A stretch of 64,000 nucleotides of DNA from Luidia sarsii (taxonomy: Eukaryota > Echinodermata > Asteroidea > Paxillosida > Luidiidae), in contig OX465104.1 in the NCBI GenBank assembly GCA_949987565.1, forward strand, positions 5,981,248 to 6,045,247. The letters are read 5' to 3'. Positions within the stretch are counted from its first letter, which is position 1. Each line of letters begins with the position of its first letter. Under the pieces are notes generated by a model. The model was not told the origin of the DNA, searched no databases, and saw only the letters and a list, made by a program, of their open reading frames with translations. The position numbers and the translations under genes were made by a program. This document shows positions 10,147 to 21,520 of this stretch, piece by piece.

Positions 10147-11959
10147 CACAGGGCCGCCCCCTTTCCTCGTCTTGCCGTCTGGAGTAACGTCCAGGCAATC
10201 CGTAGATCCTCTTTCACTCAAAGGCCTTCTCCCCCCTCGCCTGCATCACGCAGCCAATTTTCTCACAGCTTTTCAGTCAGTTCTAACCCCCGCCATGGGA
10301 TAGATGCAGCGAGCATTTTTCGCACTCTGAGTCATTTCTCAGGGTTCCTTCTCTGTACAGCTCACTGATCCGTGAAGGTTTTCTCACCGGAGAAGGAGCG
10401 ATTGACTGTAATTGATCCTTTTTTTTTTTGGCAGGCTTGTTTCTGTTTCTTATGTGCGCATGACCCTCTGAATCGGCTGACCCTGCTTTGGGTTCACTCC
10501 GGTCACTATTGACCGCGTGAGCGGTCTTGACCTATGTTCCTGTGCTTGGAAATAATCAGTTCAAATTCCAGGCCAAGCATTTTGTTTTGTGAAAAAAGGG
10601 TAGATAGTATCCAGAATGACAACCGTGACAGTTGCTACAAACGTGACCGGCTCCACAAAAAAGGGTATTAAGAAACATTTGTTGAAACAAAAATGAGTGA
10701 TGTACATAGCTGAATTATTTACATTCTCAGCTTCAAACCTATACACCAAATTGAAGCTGATAATGCAACTACCGGTACCTTTTTATGTAGTATGTACATC
10801 ACACAATTTTTTACAACTTTTTTTCCTTGACACCTGTTTTTATGCAGTATGATAGCCCTCTAATCGTAATGGCATAATATCCCTTAATCCCCTTTTTTTT
10901 GCAGAGCGGGTCACAAATCATGACTAATGCTGGGTTTTGTTTTCATCCTACCCTAAAGACATCGCCTGCACTGATTTCTCCTGAACTTGCCCGGGGAAGA
11001 TGTAGGGCGACAAGACCTTCATTGCGCATTTGTTTGTGTGTGTTTTCAACCCTCCAAAGTGTCTTAGAATCCACCTCAAAAAGTGTCCACTGTAAGTGAT
11101 ACTGTAAGTCTCCACAAACCGGCCTCTCTACCACCCACCTCCCCATCAAAGTGAACTTCTCCTCTGACTTGGGCATGGCTGTCAAGCCAAGAAGCTGTCC
11201 TTCCTAACATGTGGGGAGGGAGTGCCCGTACGTGTGTTTGGCAGTGACACGCAATTCACGAATGAAAGCTTGGCTATCCGTGGCATGGAGGAAGGTTTGT
11301 TTCACGCAGTATATCCCGGGATTCACTTGAAAACCAGCCCCCTTTGGGTTATGCATGTTTTGATAATACAGCTGTATTGCCAGTGTTAAGGTTTCAGCAC
11401 CAAATGAAGACAGCACAGGGTGCTAACCCGATGCACGATTCCCTTTGACAGGGAAGTTATCAGTATTGCATTTTATATGATCACGCCCACCGGTATGCAA
11501 ATCCAAACCGATCCCCCTTCTTTTGTAGCCCGGGTCATGTGGCTGGTCATGTGACCTTACGGTGACCAATCACGGCACGGGTGTGTTTAAGGTCGCCGGT
11601 TAAAACCAACATAACCTCAGGGTCTTGATACTTTCAATTTTTGTCCAGAAGCAGATGCTCTGCCGTTCTCCCGGTCATTTGCGGTCATTTTTAAACGAGT
11701 ACCCGTGGTTGTTTGCTACAGCACATGTATTTGTACAAAGCAAATGATACCATCGATTGAGGGTTTTTTCGGCACTGTTATGGACTACCGAAAGGTGACC
11801 CTGAATGCTTAAAGATGTTTACATATATTTGTCATGTCCTGCTTGAAACTTTGGAAATGCCAAAAGCCATATAACCAAATCTCTGTTTTTTAGCTTTGCT
11901 TTTTACTGTCAAACAATCAAAAGGAAGAACTGACTAGGATCTTTTAAAACAATTTGAAA
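10147..11959. other. 3' flank of the MCRIP-like gene; no gene supported
   Basis: The first part is probably 3' UTR, but no clear AATAAA signal was found close to the stop codon. A good acceptor-like tract (a pyrimidine run then GCAG) ends at 10904. The sequence after it to about 11100 has a modest open frame, but no start or donor could be placed. Confidence 0.4.
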
Positions 11960-12085
11960 AGTGGCAAAGAAAAGTTTGACTGGACCTGGGACTTTTTGCG
12001 TACCAGCTCTCTTACCATCTGAGCTATCCAGCCCTTAGATGGTGGCCTTCTTCCCGAATAGTCAACTAGTCTTTGCCGGGGTGAC
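11960..12085 (-). mobile_element. tRNA-derived SINE, minus copy
   Basis: It has the same SINE head and tRNA-like body as the copy at 5300, with its 3' end (TGGACTGGG...) towards low coordinates. It lies head to head with the copy at 12198. Confidence 0.8.
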
Positions 12086-12197
12086 ACTTTAAAAAGACTT
12101 TTGGTTTTTGTGCTAACAAAAAGTGCTAACCTCAAGTTGTTATTTTTCATTTACCGTATTAGATTAATACAGCTATATTTACGCATCTTCAAGATAC

Positions 12198-12322
12198 CCA
12201 GGCAAAGACTAGTCGACAATTTGGGAAGGCCACCACCTAAGGGCTGGGTAGCTCAGATGGTAAGAGCACTGATACGCAAAACAAGGTTCAAGTACCGGCC
12301 CAGTCAAAGATTTCTTCGCCAT
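12198..12322 (+). mobile_element. tRNA-derived SINE, plus copy
   Basis: The head GCAAAGACTAGTCGACAATT, A box GTAGCTCAGATGGTAAGAGC and end CCCAGTCAAAG match the family. Bases between the anticodon-like region and the B box are deleted. It forms an inverted pair with the copy at 11960. Confidence 0.8.
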
Positions 12323-13955
12323 TTTGTATCGCAATATTTAGAGATTGTCTCGCCCTTTGCCAATGCAGCCGATTTCACGAAACTTCAAATGTTGAGTATG
12401 CAACCTTTTGTTGCGTAACGTACGCAACATTTTGCTGCCTTTTCTAAATAGTGCACAAAAGAGCCGTTGTGGCGCAAGACTTACGCAACATTTGTACGTT
12501 GCGTAACTTGTGCAACTTTTCTTGAAATCGGCTGCAGAGCTTGTGGCTGACAATCACAGAAATGATTGTATATGACTGTGTTGCTCTTTAGGTAAAATCT
12601 TCAGTTCGAGTCATCCGTGACGTACAAAGTTCTCGAGATTAAGATATTGCTTTTGGCTGTTATTTATTTTTCTTTCCTGCTTCGTGCTTTTTTATTATGT
12701 TATTTGTTTTGCTTTTGGGCAGCAATGGTGGTTGGTCGGGCAAGGACAAAATAATTAAAAGGGAAGGAGACGATTAGTGTAGCACTCGAAACAAACTAAT
12801 GTTTGGGCCTATAGAAAGTGCCGAAGCTTCTGTGACAACGGCTTTATCCAGGGGAGTCCTATGCCACGGGGTATGGGCCCTTTTCCAAAACCCTGCTTAG
12901 GCTCAGACTCCGTTTTTTGTCCATTTTTTTTCACCCATTTTGATCTGAAAGGCATGAAAACGAGAGGCCTTTGGCTTCGATTTTGAGGATTGCAGTCCGT
13001 TTCGGACGAAAGACATCCCCTCCCTCAAGCTTCAATTTCAACAAAGAACCCCCAATTGTTTTGTTTATTATTTTTTTAAACTTTTTTGGTGGATAACAGA
13101 TGGAGCCACAGCCTAACCCGAGTTATGGGACATATTCCAAAACCCGGCGTAGGCTCAGGCTTTGGCTTTCTATCTTTCGTCCATTTTGAAGTACAACAAA
13201 CAACTCCAATCTGTCGGAGCCGAAGTCGGAGCCGGAGCCTAAGCCGGGTTATGGAGAAGGGCCTTGGACTGGCCCTGGCTCCATTATGAAATCTGTGGCC
13301 AAAATGAGGTAGCCGCCAACTTTATCTCACCTCACAGTGTGGTGCATTATGCCCTTCCCTTGACGAACTGGGTTCCTGTTCTGAGCAATGTAAGCATCAA
13401 ATTTTCCAATCAAACAAGGAAGAGGCAGTCATTCCGATACATGGTTTATACATTTTGGTTAATGGAACCTTTTATCGGATAGGAGTTAATGGCTGTACGA
13501 ATTTGTTTGTATGTACGTACATGTACACGAATGTAAAGATGTACGTGTTCATGTGTACATCTACTCACATCTGATTAGGGACTCGTTCATACGGTACGAA
13601 AGCTTATGCAGTTTTTATTCACAACTGAACTGGTCGTGTTTTTGTTTAAGTGCCATGATTGTCTTTCTCCATTTTATGGCAAAACAAGTATTCAGTCTTT
13701 TTTTTCCCTTGGGGTTTTTTAAAGGTTGTATAATTTTACTTCATCTTTTGTCGGTGTTCGTGTTTTATGAATGAACAAGAAAATGCGGTGAGACTTTGCC
13801 TGTGTTCGTGTTTGGTTTCCATTCGGCTCAGCCAAACTTTTTTCTCGAGTCTGAGTGAAATTTGTTTCTGATTTTAACAGATTGAGGATATATTTATGGA
13901 GCAATATATTTCCGTTTGGTTTTTAACACTAACACGATTGACACTGGTGGACGTC
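12323..13955. other. Intergenic DNA without supported genes
   Basis: There are local inverted TTGCGTAA-type motifs at 12400-12510 and a degenerate GGAGCC/CGGAG-rich patch at 12850-13290. The short ORFs show no coding bias or splice context. Confidence 0.45.
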
Positions 13956-14049
13956 TAGTCCGAGTAACTTGGACCCTTGCAATCGCCTTTTTAAAAATTG
14001 TATGGGGTCGGGCGAAGGGCGACTGTAAGGGTCCAAGTTACTCGGACTA
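13956..14049. mobile_element. TA-flanked foldback element (94 bp)
   Basis: The terminal inverted repeat TAGTCCGAGTAACTTGGACC pairs with the mirror sequence at the right end. A second, longer copy lies at 31654-31772 with the same termini. The ends include TA, consistent with mariner-type target sites. Confidence 0.8.
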
Positions 14050-14338
14050 CTGGAGTCAGTGTTTAGGACTTTTGTTGATGAAAACTTCAAAAGAGTTTAT
14101 TTTAATGATCTGGATCTTACAAGTTTCTGTTGATTAGACTAATGAGTAATGGGATGTGAAATAAAGAAAATACTGTTGTTGTATCACTCGGTAGTTCATA
14201 GTACTTTAGTAAGCCTATATAAAAAATATAAAGGTACGGAGCTCGTGGAGGGACATGGAGGATTTTTCAAACTTCGTTCACACTAAATAATTAGTGGAAA
14301 GAGTGACCAAAGTCACGCGATGTGTCGTTGGTGGTGGC

Positions 14339-14372
14339 GACGTTTCGGTTGCTAACTGCTAACCTTCATCAG
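14339..14372 (-). ncRNA. Hammerhead ribozyme-like motif (family C, minus arm)
   Basis: Read on the minus strand: CTGATGA, one spacer A, the stem GGTT/AACC with a ten-base loop, then GAAACGTC. Flanking GC before CTGATGA and GC after GTC can form a short stem I, possibly extended by GTTG/CAAC after an internal loop. Confidence 0.5.
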
Positions 14373-14381
14373 GCAACATTA

Positions 14382-14415
14382 CTGATGAAGGTTAGCAGTT
14401 AGCAACCGAAACGTC
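14382..14415 (+). ncRNA. Hammerhead ribozyme-like motif (family C, plus arm)
   Basis: It has the same core as the minus arm: CTGATGA at 14382, GGTT/AACC stem at 14390-14407 and GAAACGTC at 14408-14415. The 5' flank here is ATTA, which cannot pair with GCCA, so stem I appears lost in this arm. Confidence 0.4.
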
Positions 14416-14511
14416 GCCACCAGCAACGACACATCGCGTGACTTCGATCACTCTTTCCACTTATCTACACCACCGCGATGAACAACCCCTTCATTTCTAT
14501 ACTAAATAATT

Positions 14512-17500
14512 ATTCGTTCCCTTGAAAAAAAAATGCATCGGCTGGCACGTGATTTATCTTCACGAACGTGAGCTGGGGAGCTTTTTTAAATAAAAATCAT
14601 ATAACTTTTTACACTTTTTACAAAGCCCTTGAAAGTTATGTAAAAAATAATCTGGAAAGGATCGTGGAAAGTCAAGGAATTATAAAAATGCTAATTACAT
14701 GTGGTGGTGATATACTGGCTAAAATGCGAATCTCAAAATGTGGTAGTATTAGGGCTTAGGCCCTATGTCAAAAATCATAGCGGCTCTGTAAACTTTTTCG
14801 TTGTCTTATTTTTCGAGTAAATGCACGGTATCGTTTTTGAAAGGGTGGGGGGCATATTATTAAGTCGTGAACCCTAAACACGACGGGTGGCGCTCTCACC
14901 TCCGACCCTTAACCCGAACAACTATAAATTTGCGTTTGACTTATAATATCGGTTCGAATCGAGTGGTCTTCTAGCCATGGTAATCAATTTGAAGAAATCT
15001 AGTAGGGCAATTCGAACATAGATCTGCGCATGCGCGAAAACCTGCTCAGTTTCGCGGTCAAAAGTAGATTGAATTCAGCACTCATGAATATGAACGCCGA
15101 GTCGTCTTCGTAGCAGCGCACATGATTGGATGATTCTGAATAGAGCGGATGTACTTGTCTTCCCCTATACCGTAAAGGGGGAAAAAATGGCTGACGATGG
15201 ATAAATCCTGAGGATTCGGTATCCAGTGATTGTTTGAGAGGACTGGATTGTTTGCCGGTTGACAGATAATAGGATTTGTGGGTGTCAGATAACGGTATAT
15301 GCTCATACTATAAGCCTGAACATCGATTGCTTGCGGTTCAGATACAAAACTGGAGCGTGTGCAACTGTTTATAACTCTCGTGTGTGAAGTTTGTGAACAA
15401 TAAATATCAATTTGTGACTTTGATCACCCTTTCTACTTAAATCTCAATTGCACTGACAAACATATTATTTCACGTGGGTATTTCGTTGAGGCTGATGAAG
15501 CTTTGCTCCTTTCAACCCCTCCTATTATTTTGTCTCGCTTTCTCTGTCTCTTTTTTCTGTCTCTCTCCGTCTTTGGCTCTGTCTCTGTACGTCGCTCTCT
15601 CCAATAAAAGTGGTTACGAAAGGGCCATGGGAACGACTGCTAACGAGGAAGGGCGCCCTCTTTATGAAAATAAAACCTACTCTGATCGAGTCAGCAGCGG
15701 TTCTCATGCTGGTGCATTTTTAACACGTCGTTTACAATGTTAGACTTCGGATATGATAACTTACTAGCTCGGCCCTTGCAGAGTTTGGCGTTTTAATACA
15801 TAATGATAGTGTACAAAACGATCAGCGTAGGCCTATCTTAATACAATCAAACCACAGATTATTTCAGACATTCCTATTCCTCCATGTTTTAGATAATGAG
15901 AGAGAGAGCTCGGCCTTCACTGAACCCATTATTATACCAGCTATGAAATAAAACAAGAGCTAGATGAAAGATTAAAACAAAGAATATGGTTAGGAGCCTG
16001 TATACTTTAGTTTATCACTGGACATTTCTGATAATCCTTAGGAAAACAGAACCCGCCCCGATAATTACTATCGTTCTATGGGCCCAAGGGCTGCTCTTTA
16101 ATCTCTTCTCGTGTGGGTTCACGTGAATGGGTATTGTCCCCACCCACCGGTATTGTTCGACGGGGGAGGATTGTGACAGGGTCAGTCGGCCACTCGACGA
16201 GGGTTACAAAACAGCGTCCGAACCTCTCGAGGTCGCTTATATACACGTCCTTCAATCCCTCTACCTGTAATATCGATAAGTTGTTTTATAGAGAGAAGCA
16301 CTGGTCTCAACAGTGAGTCGTCTTTCAAAGACACGCAGGGAGTACATCTGGTTGCTTTGGACGATCCGTTGGTAAGTCAATAGATTTAGAACCCCAATGC
16401 CGATACATGCATGTATTATGTACACGATACATGTACAGTATAGCCTACATGTGTACTTACCTTTGGTAGACAATGTTGACCAGTTTTTCACTGAGTCTTT
16501 TTCATTTTGTGACTTTTCTGGGTTGCAGTGTATAGTAGGCCCTATACCATGGAGGAATCCTCCATGCCAACTAAGTACGTATCTTTGAATCAAACTTGTA
16601 TATTTGATTAAGACATTGTAGCTAAGCTTTAAAGTGATGAGGCGTGTTGGAATGTCGGGGGCTTTTTGAGGGAGTGTTTTAACTTCTATATAGGCCTATT
16701 TGCGTCCAGTAGGGACAAACCTTCGCCGGACGAGGGGCCCGATTCTTTGAGATATGCGGTAGTTTCAATGCGTCCGACTTCATGGCGCCACCACCCCGAC
16801 AAAGATAGTTTGCAATTTTGGGAAGAATTTGATAGAGCTGCTTAAGCACCAACAATTGCTTAAACACGAGGCCTCGCTGAATAAAATCAGGTTGCCAGCC
16901 AAATCCCACTTGTACTCGGTCTATTCTATGCTAAGCACCCATTCTCGGAATACAAGTTGAGTGCAGCAAACTTCAAGTGAAATATGGCTGGCCCTGGCTG
17001 GCAATCTCGTGTACTAAAATATGGACGAAATTTCATGCGAAGCGGGTTTTCTTGCTAATCGGCTCTATGAAATTGGGCCCAGGTGGTAAGAGCATGAAGC
17101 GGTATACATGATTGTTAGGCCATGGTCAAGCATCTACATGTATATGGTCAAGCTAAGAGCTCTCGATCCCGGTTCAGTCTAATAACTCAATCAAAGATGG
17201 AGTATTAATTCATGTTTCACCGATCTTCATGTTTTTAAGCAGCTCGATGAATTAATAGGCCTTAAGGTAGGGCAGTCGTCAAGTTAGGCCTATATTACAA
17301 TCATGCAGTCCATCAAGTGAGGACGTCGGGGCGAAGAAGGGCAAAACCATTTCCCTTCTTCAAGCAGTCAAACGAAGTCGCCTTTCCCCTCTAGAGGGTA
17401 GGGCCCTACCTATACTAGCTAGGTCATTGCACTCACTGCTCCCAACCAGCCGGTAACGTGCACGACCCTTGGTCCGGTATTGTTTTGAAGACAAGACGGA

Positions 17501-18087
17501 TTTCAGCGCCAGGGGAAGCGCTTCAGAAAGCTTTTCGTCGAATGGCAGTCACCCGATCCGTCGCTGTCTGACGGCGCCTCTTGTTTGCCCTCTGTCTATT
17601 TTTACCCCCGTTTCGAATTGTCCTCCCTTCCCCCTTTACTCGATTTCCTTTTGTGTGCTGCATTTTTACCCCTCCGCGATCTTCGGCCACACAGAGAGCC
17701 CCTCCGTAAGTTTTCTTTAGATTCCCCGATTCCGCTTGACGAGGTCCTCCACCTCTCTGTTGTCGTTCGTCTTTGAACGTCGTCGGCAGCATATTCGATT
17801 TCCCGGTGCAGTAATGCGATACACTGATCCGCACAGTGTGTGAATCGCTGGCAGGAATATCTCACGACTTGTGCGTCGATAATAAGAGCTGTAATCGTGA
17901 ATTGGCGATGGAGAGAAAAGGGAGGAAGGGGGTAGGGGTGCGCGTTACACATTCTGTTTCCCGTTTCTGTGAGCGGCGATCTGGTAACGCGATAGACCCA
18001 TAGAGCGGAATAGAATAATGGTTCGGTAATGGAATGAATGAGAAGGGTTGGATGTGACAAAATTGTCTTTTCTTTTTCTGTGGGTAG
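14512..18087. other. Intergenic region upstream of TspO-like paralogue 1
   Basis: No gene could be supported. A family C tail-like fragment (GTGACTTTGATCACCC...) lies at 15415-15440 and a J-type repeat at 16735-17085. GC content rises from about 17440, suggesting the promoter/5' UTR zone of paralogue 1. An acceptor-like TTCTTTTTCTGTGGGTAG ends at 18087, so the start codon may sit in a second, mostly untranslated exon. Confidence 0.4.
16735..17085. mobile_element. J-type inverted-repeat element (diverged)
   Basis: It contains GAGCTGCTTAAGCACCAA, GGTTGCCAGCC, GGCTGGCAATCTCG and CTCTATGAAATTGGGCCC, the same modules as the cleaner copy at 38007-38246. The left end is decayed. Confidence 0.6.
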
Positions 18088-18105
18088 ACGAACCGACTCA
18101 TCAGT

Positions 18106-21016
18106 ATGGGGAGTGCAAATCACAGCGTTCTGTTCATCGTCCTGGCCGCATTGGTCACGGCCACGTTTATCATGACCTTGTTCGTCAATGCCCTGGCCGG
18201 TATTGGCGCAGAGAACACCAGTATCGGTAAGAAACTCCGGGATTCCCAACCAGTCCACCCTCACCTTAATTACCCCATCCACCCTCACCTTATCCCATCC
18301 ACCCTCACCTTACCCCATCCACCCTCACCTTACCCCATCCACCCTCACCTTACCCCATCCACCCTCACCTTACCCCATCCACCCTCACCTTGCCCCATCC
18401 ACCCTCACCTTACCCCATCCACCCTCACCTTGCCCCATCCACCCTCACCTTACCCCATCCACCCTCACCTTACCCCATCCACCCTCACCTTACCCCATCC
18501 ACCCTCACCTTACCCCATCCACCCTCACCTTACCCCATCCACCCTCACCTTACCCCATCCACCCTCACCTTACCCCATCCACCCTCACCTTACCCCATCC
18601 ACCCTCACCTTACCCCATCCACCCTCATCTTACCCCATCCACCCTCACCTTACCCCATCCACCCTCACCTTACCCCATCCACCCTCACCTTACCCCATCC
18701 ACCCTCACCTTACCCCATCCACCCTCACCTTACCCCATCCACCCTCACCTTATCCCATCCACCCTCACCTTACCCCATCCACCCTCACCTTACCCCATCC
18801 ACCCTCACCTTACCCCATCCACCCTCACCTTACCCCATCCATCCACCCTCACCTTACCCCATCCACCCTCACCTTACCCCATCCACCCTCACCTTACCCC
18901 ATCCACCCTCACCTTACCCCATCCACCCTCACCTTACCCCATCCACCCTCACCTTACCCCATCCACCCTCACCTTACCCATCCACCCTCACCTTACCCCA
19001 TCCACCCTCACCTTACCCCATCCACCCTCACCTTACCCCATCCATCCACCCTCACCTTACCCCATCCACCCTCACCTTACCCCATCCACCCTCACCTTAC
19101 CCATCCACCCTCACCTTACCCCATCCACCCTCACCTTACCCCATCCACCCTCATCTTACCCCATCCACATTCTACCCGACCTAATACCCCCAACCCATGG
19201 AGTTTTGCGGTGACACCATTTTCTGGCACATGTCGAAGTGTGGCTCTGAAAAGATCCGGTGACTGGACAGTTACCGGCTCTTTTCAGAGCCACACTCCTC
19301 CTCGAAAGAGACGCGTTAGGCCTACGTCGATGCCACTGCAAAACCTTCCACCATGTCTACTTCCACCATGCAAATTGCAAACCATGGTAATTCTGAGTAA
19401 CCGGCTCTTTTCAGACTTTTCAGAGCCACACTCTTCCTCGAAAGAGATGTGTTACAGTGGTGTCAGTGTCACCACAAACCTTCCATCGGTACTTCCACCA
19501 TGTTAACCTTCAAGTCCTATCTCACATAATATCAGCTGTTGATTGTTGCTGCTGCTGTAACTGGTGTCTGATTGCTGTTGCTGCTGCTGTTGTTGATTTG
19601 GCTGATACCTTGTTGTTACTGTTAGTGCTGCTACTGTTTTTCCTGTTGCTGGTGGTGTTGTTGCTCAAAAAGTTGGTTCAATATTGCCCGACATTTTGAC
19701 AGTGTGAATTAAGACTGGTATATACGACTGTATGTGCACTTTAAAATACCATATTATATGGTGACCCTCTGCGATTCCTTGGGCATCTTTCCCTTCATCT
19801 CAGGCTGGTTCCTGAACAGCACGGGCGACATCTCCGACTTCTACTACGTGGAGATCACGCCGGCCGGCTGGACCTTCTCCATCTGGGCCTTCATCTACGC
19901 CTACCAGGCCCTCTTCATCCTCTACGTCCTCACCTCGGTCTGCCGCCGCAACGCCGACGGGCCCGTCTACCGGAGCCCGGCCGTCCTGCCCCCGTCGGCC
20001 CTGGCCGTCTACGCCTTCAACCTGGCCCTGAACATGACCTGGCTCTTCCTGTTCGACCGCCAGTACATGCCTGCCGCCGTGGTGGTGGCCGCTCTGCTGC
20101 CCACCACGCTGTGGATCATCCTGTTCCTCAACCACCGCATGGTGGACCGGCACGGCTGCGAGCTCAGGCAGAAGAAGAGGTGAGAGGTGACGGTGTGATC
20201 TCTCAGCTCAGTTCAGCAACCTCTGACGTGTATAGGGACCTGTTAAGTAGGAGTATAGGACCTGCCTAGTCCTGGGGCCAATTTCAACTGGATCGAGCCA
20301 AAAATGTGCTTAAAGTCATGAGCCACAGGATCGCCGAGCCAACCCAAACTTCACCTTTGTTTCATGCTAAGTAAAGAAGAGTGGAATAGGCCTACAGGTC
20401 ACAGAAGCAATGGACATCAAACGCAGGGCAGTTAGTATTTAGTAACAAGGAGGACTTTTCCTGATTAGCAGATTTTCACGCTTAAGTGGCTATGGAATTG
20501 AGCCCTAGTCACAGCACGTCATGATAGTGACGATATTGACGAGTTTGTTTCCTCTTTTTTCTTTCTTTCGTTGTCCCCAGGGGTGACCTGGCTGCCATTC
20601 GTGCCATCGTCCAGAACGGCCTGGCCTTCTACGCCACCTGGGTGACCATCGCCACCCTGCTGAACCTGTCCATCGTGCTCAGCTACTGGGGCGGCATGGA
20701 CCAGGCCACGGCCTGCACCGTCTGCCTCTCCATCCTCCTGGTCGAGGTCCTCCTCTACGCCCTCCTGGAGAACGTGGTCTGGGACCGCTACCTCCGCTAC
20801 ACCTTCACGCCCTGGCTGGTGGTCATCTTCGCGCTGATCGGCAGCGTGGCGCAGAACTGGGACGAGACCCGGACCAACTCCATCTACACGGCCGTGCTGC
20901 TGGGCCTGGCCTTCGTCCTGCTCATCGTCAAGGTCACGACCTCCGTGTGGCGGTCTGTCACCAGCCCGCTGTACGCCCGCAAGTCGCTGTCCAAGCAGGA
21001 GCTGGCCATGGCCTGA
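18106..21016 (+). CDS. TspO/MBR-related multipass membrane protein, paralogue 1 (310 aa, three exons)
   Basis: Exons are 18106-18226, 19804-20179 and 20581-21016 (TGA), total 933 nt or 311 codons. Introns are GT-AG in phases 1 and 2. About eight hydrophobic helices are visible: residues 8-31, 63-86, 103-124, 130-150, 175-201, 209-232, 243-258 and 267-288. The block EITPAGWTFSIWAFIYAYQ (57-75) resembles the proline/tryptophan signature of TspO/MBR translocator proteins. The total helix number and length instead fit a larger metazoan family of uncharacterised TspO-related proteins. NST at 45-47 is a sequon in the first loop. Acidic E221 and E229 lie in helix 6. No ligand or function is known to me. 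The N-terminus is short and lacks the leader of paralogue 2. GC3 is very high compared with the surroundings. Intron 1 carries a minisatellite and a family B element; intron 2 carries a J element. Confidence 0.94.
18247..19180. repeat. 20-bp minisatellite, about 46 copies, in intron 1 of paralogue 1
   Basis: The unit is ACCCTCACCTTACCCCATCC. Copies are nearly identical, with a few 4-bp gains (CCATCCATCC) after 18836. Because 20 is not a multiple of three, all three plus frames stay open and encode the same 20-residue Pro/His-rich period. These are not genes. One frame runs on from exon 1 without a stop, so intron retention would give a 466-residue open frame. Confidence 0.97.
19190..19500. 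mobile_element. Foldback family B element in intron 1 of paralogue 1
   Basis: It has GCGGTGACACCATT, AAGTGTGGCTCTGAAAAG, CTCTTTTCAGAGCCACACTC and CAAACCTTCCA modules, with the right arm partly duplicated. Confidence 0.75.
20274..20506. mobile_element. J-type inverted-repeat element in intron 2 of paralogue 1
   Basis: GGGGCCAATTTCAACTGGAT at the left and CACGCTTAAGTGGCTATGGA with ATTGAGCCCTAG at the right mirror the termini of the copy at 38007. The interior is diverged. Confidence 0.65.
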
Positions 21017-21159
21017 TGACGAGAAGGGGGAAGACTGCACGGTGGGACAATCTACACCCACCATCACGCCAACCACGTGTACGGACTCCCGAGTAGTTTT
21101 CCTTAGTAATTATGGCATTGAGACCCTACTTTGGGCCTTTCCGACACCGGGGCTGAGGC

Positions 21160-21520
21160 TATCTGTCTCAGGCTCTGGTTCTGGCTCTAGCTCAGGCTCT
21201 GGCTCAGGCTCTTTTTCTGGTTCTAGCTCAGGCTCTGACTCAGGCTCTTGTTCTGGCTCTAGCTCAGGCTCTTGTTCTGGCTCTAGCTCAGGCTCTGGCT
21301 CAGGCTCTGGTTCAGGCTCTGGTTCAGGCTCTGGTTCAGGCTCTGGCTCAGGCTCTGGCCCTAGCTCTGGCTCAGACTCAGGCTCTGGCTCAGGATCAGG
21401 CTTTGACTCAGGCTCTGGTTCTGGCTCTAGCTCAGGCTCAGGCTCAGGCTCTGGCTCAAGCTCTGGCTCAGGCTCTGGCCCAGGCTCTGGTTCAGGCTCT
21501 GGTTCTATCCCTGGCTCATA
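21160..21520. repeat. CAGGCTCTGG hexamer-based minisatellite in the 3' UTR/flank of paralogue 1
   Basis: Imperfect GGCTCT/GGCTCA hexamers repeat about 60 times starting 144 bp after the stop codon. They create open frames of Ser-Gly or Gln-Ala repeats that are artefacts of composition. Confidence 0.93.

Larger units (their letters stand above)
14293..14500 (+). mobile_element. Foldback family C element with 11-bp target duplication
   Basis: The direct repeat ACTAAATAATT occurs identically at 14282-14292 and 14501-14511. The element has a near-perfect hairpin (14293-14462) made of two inverted copies of the CTGATGA/GAAACGTC module. It then has an unpaired tail (TATCTACACCACCGCGATGA... to 14500). 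The tail makes the element asymmetric, and it is conserved in the copy at 44913. This is the structure expected of a retroelement 3' end. Confidence 0.87.

Noticed and set aside
15474..15743. ORF with an apparent signal peptide
   Set aside because: The hydrophobic leader comes from a CT-rich stretch; the remainder has no splice context or recognisable domain.
18188..19213. Long plus-strand ORFs encoding HPHLTPSTLTLP-type repeats
   Set aside because: They are translations of a 20-bp minisatellite lying in an intron; all three frames are open and encode the same cyclic peptide.
19800..21076. Minus-strand ORFs over paralogue 1 exons (also 34179-34739 and 35421-35981)
   Set aside because: Antisense shadows of GC-rich exons; the plus-strand frames have splice signals, helices and a paralogue.
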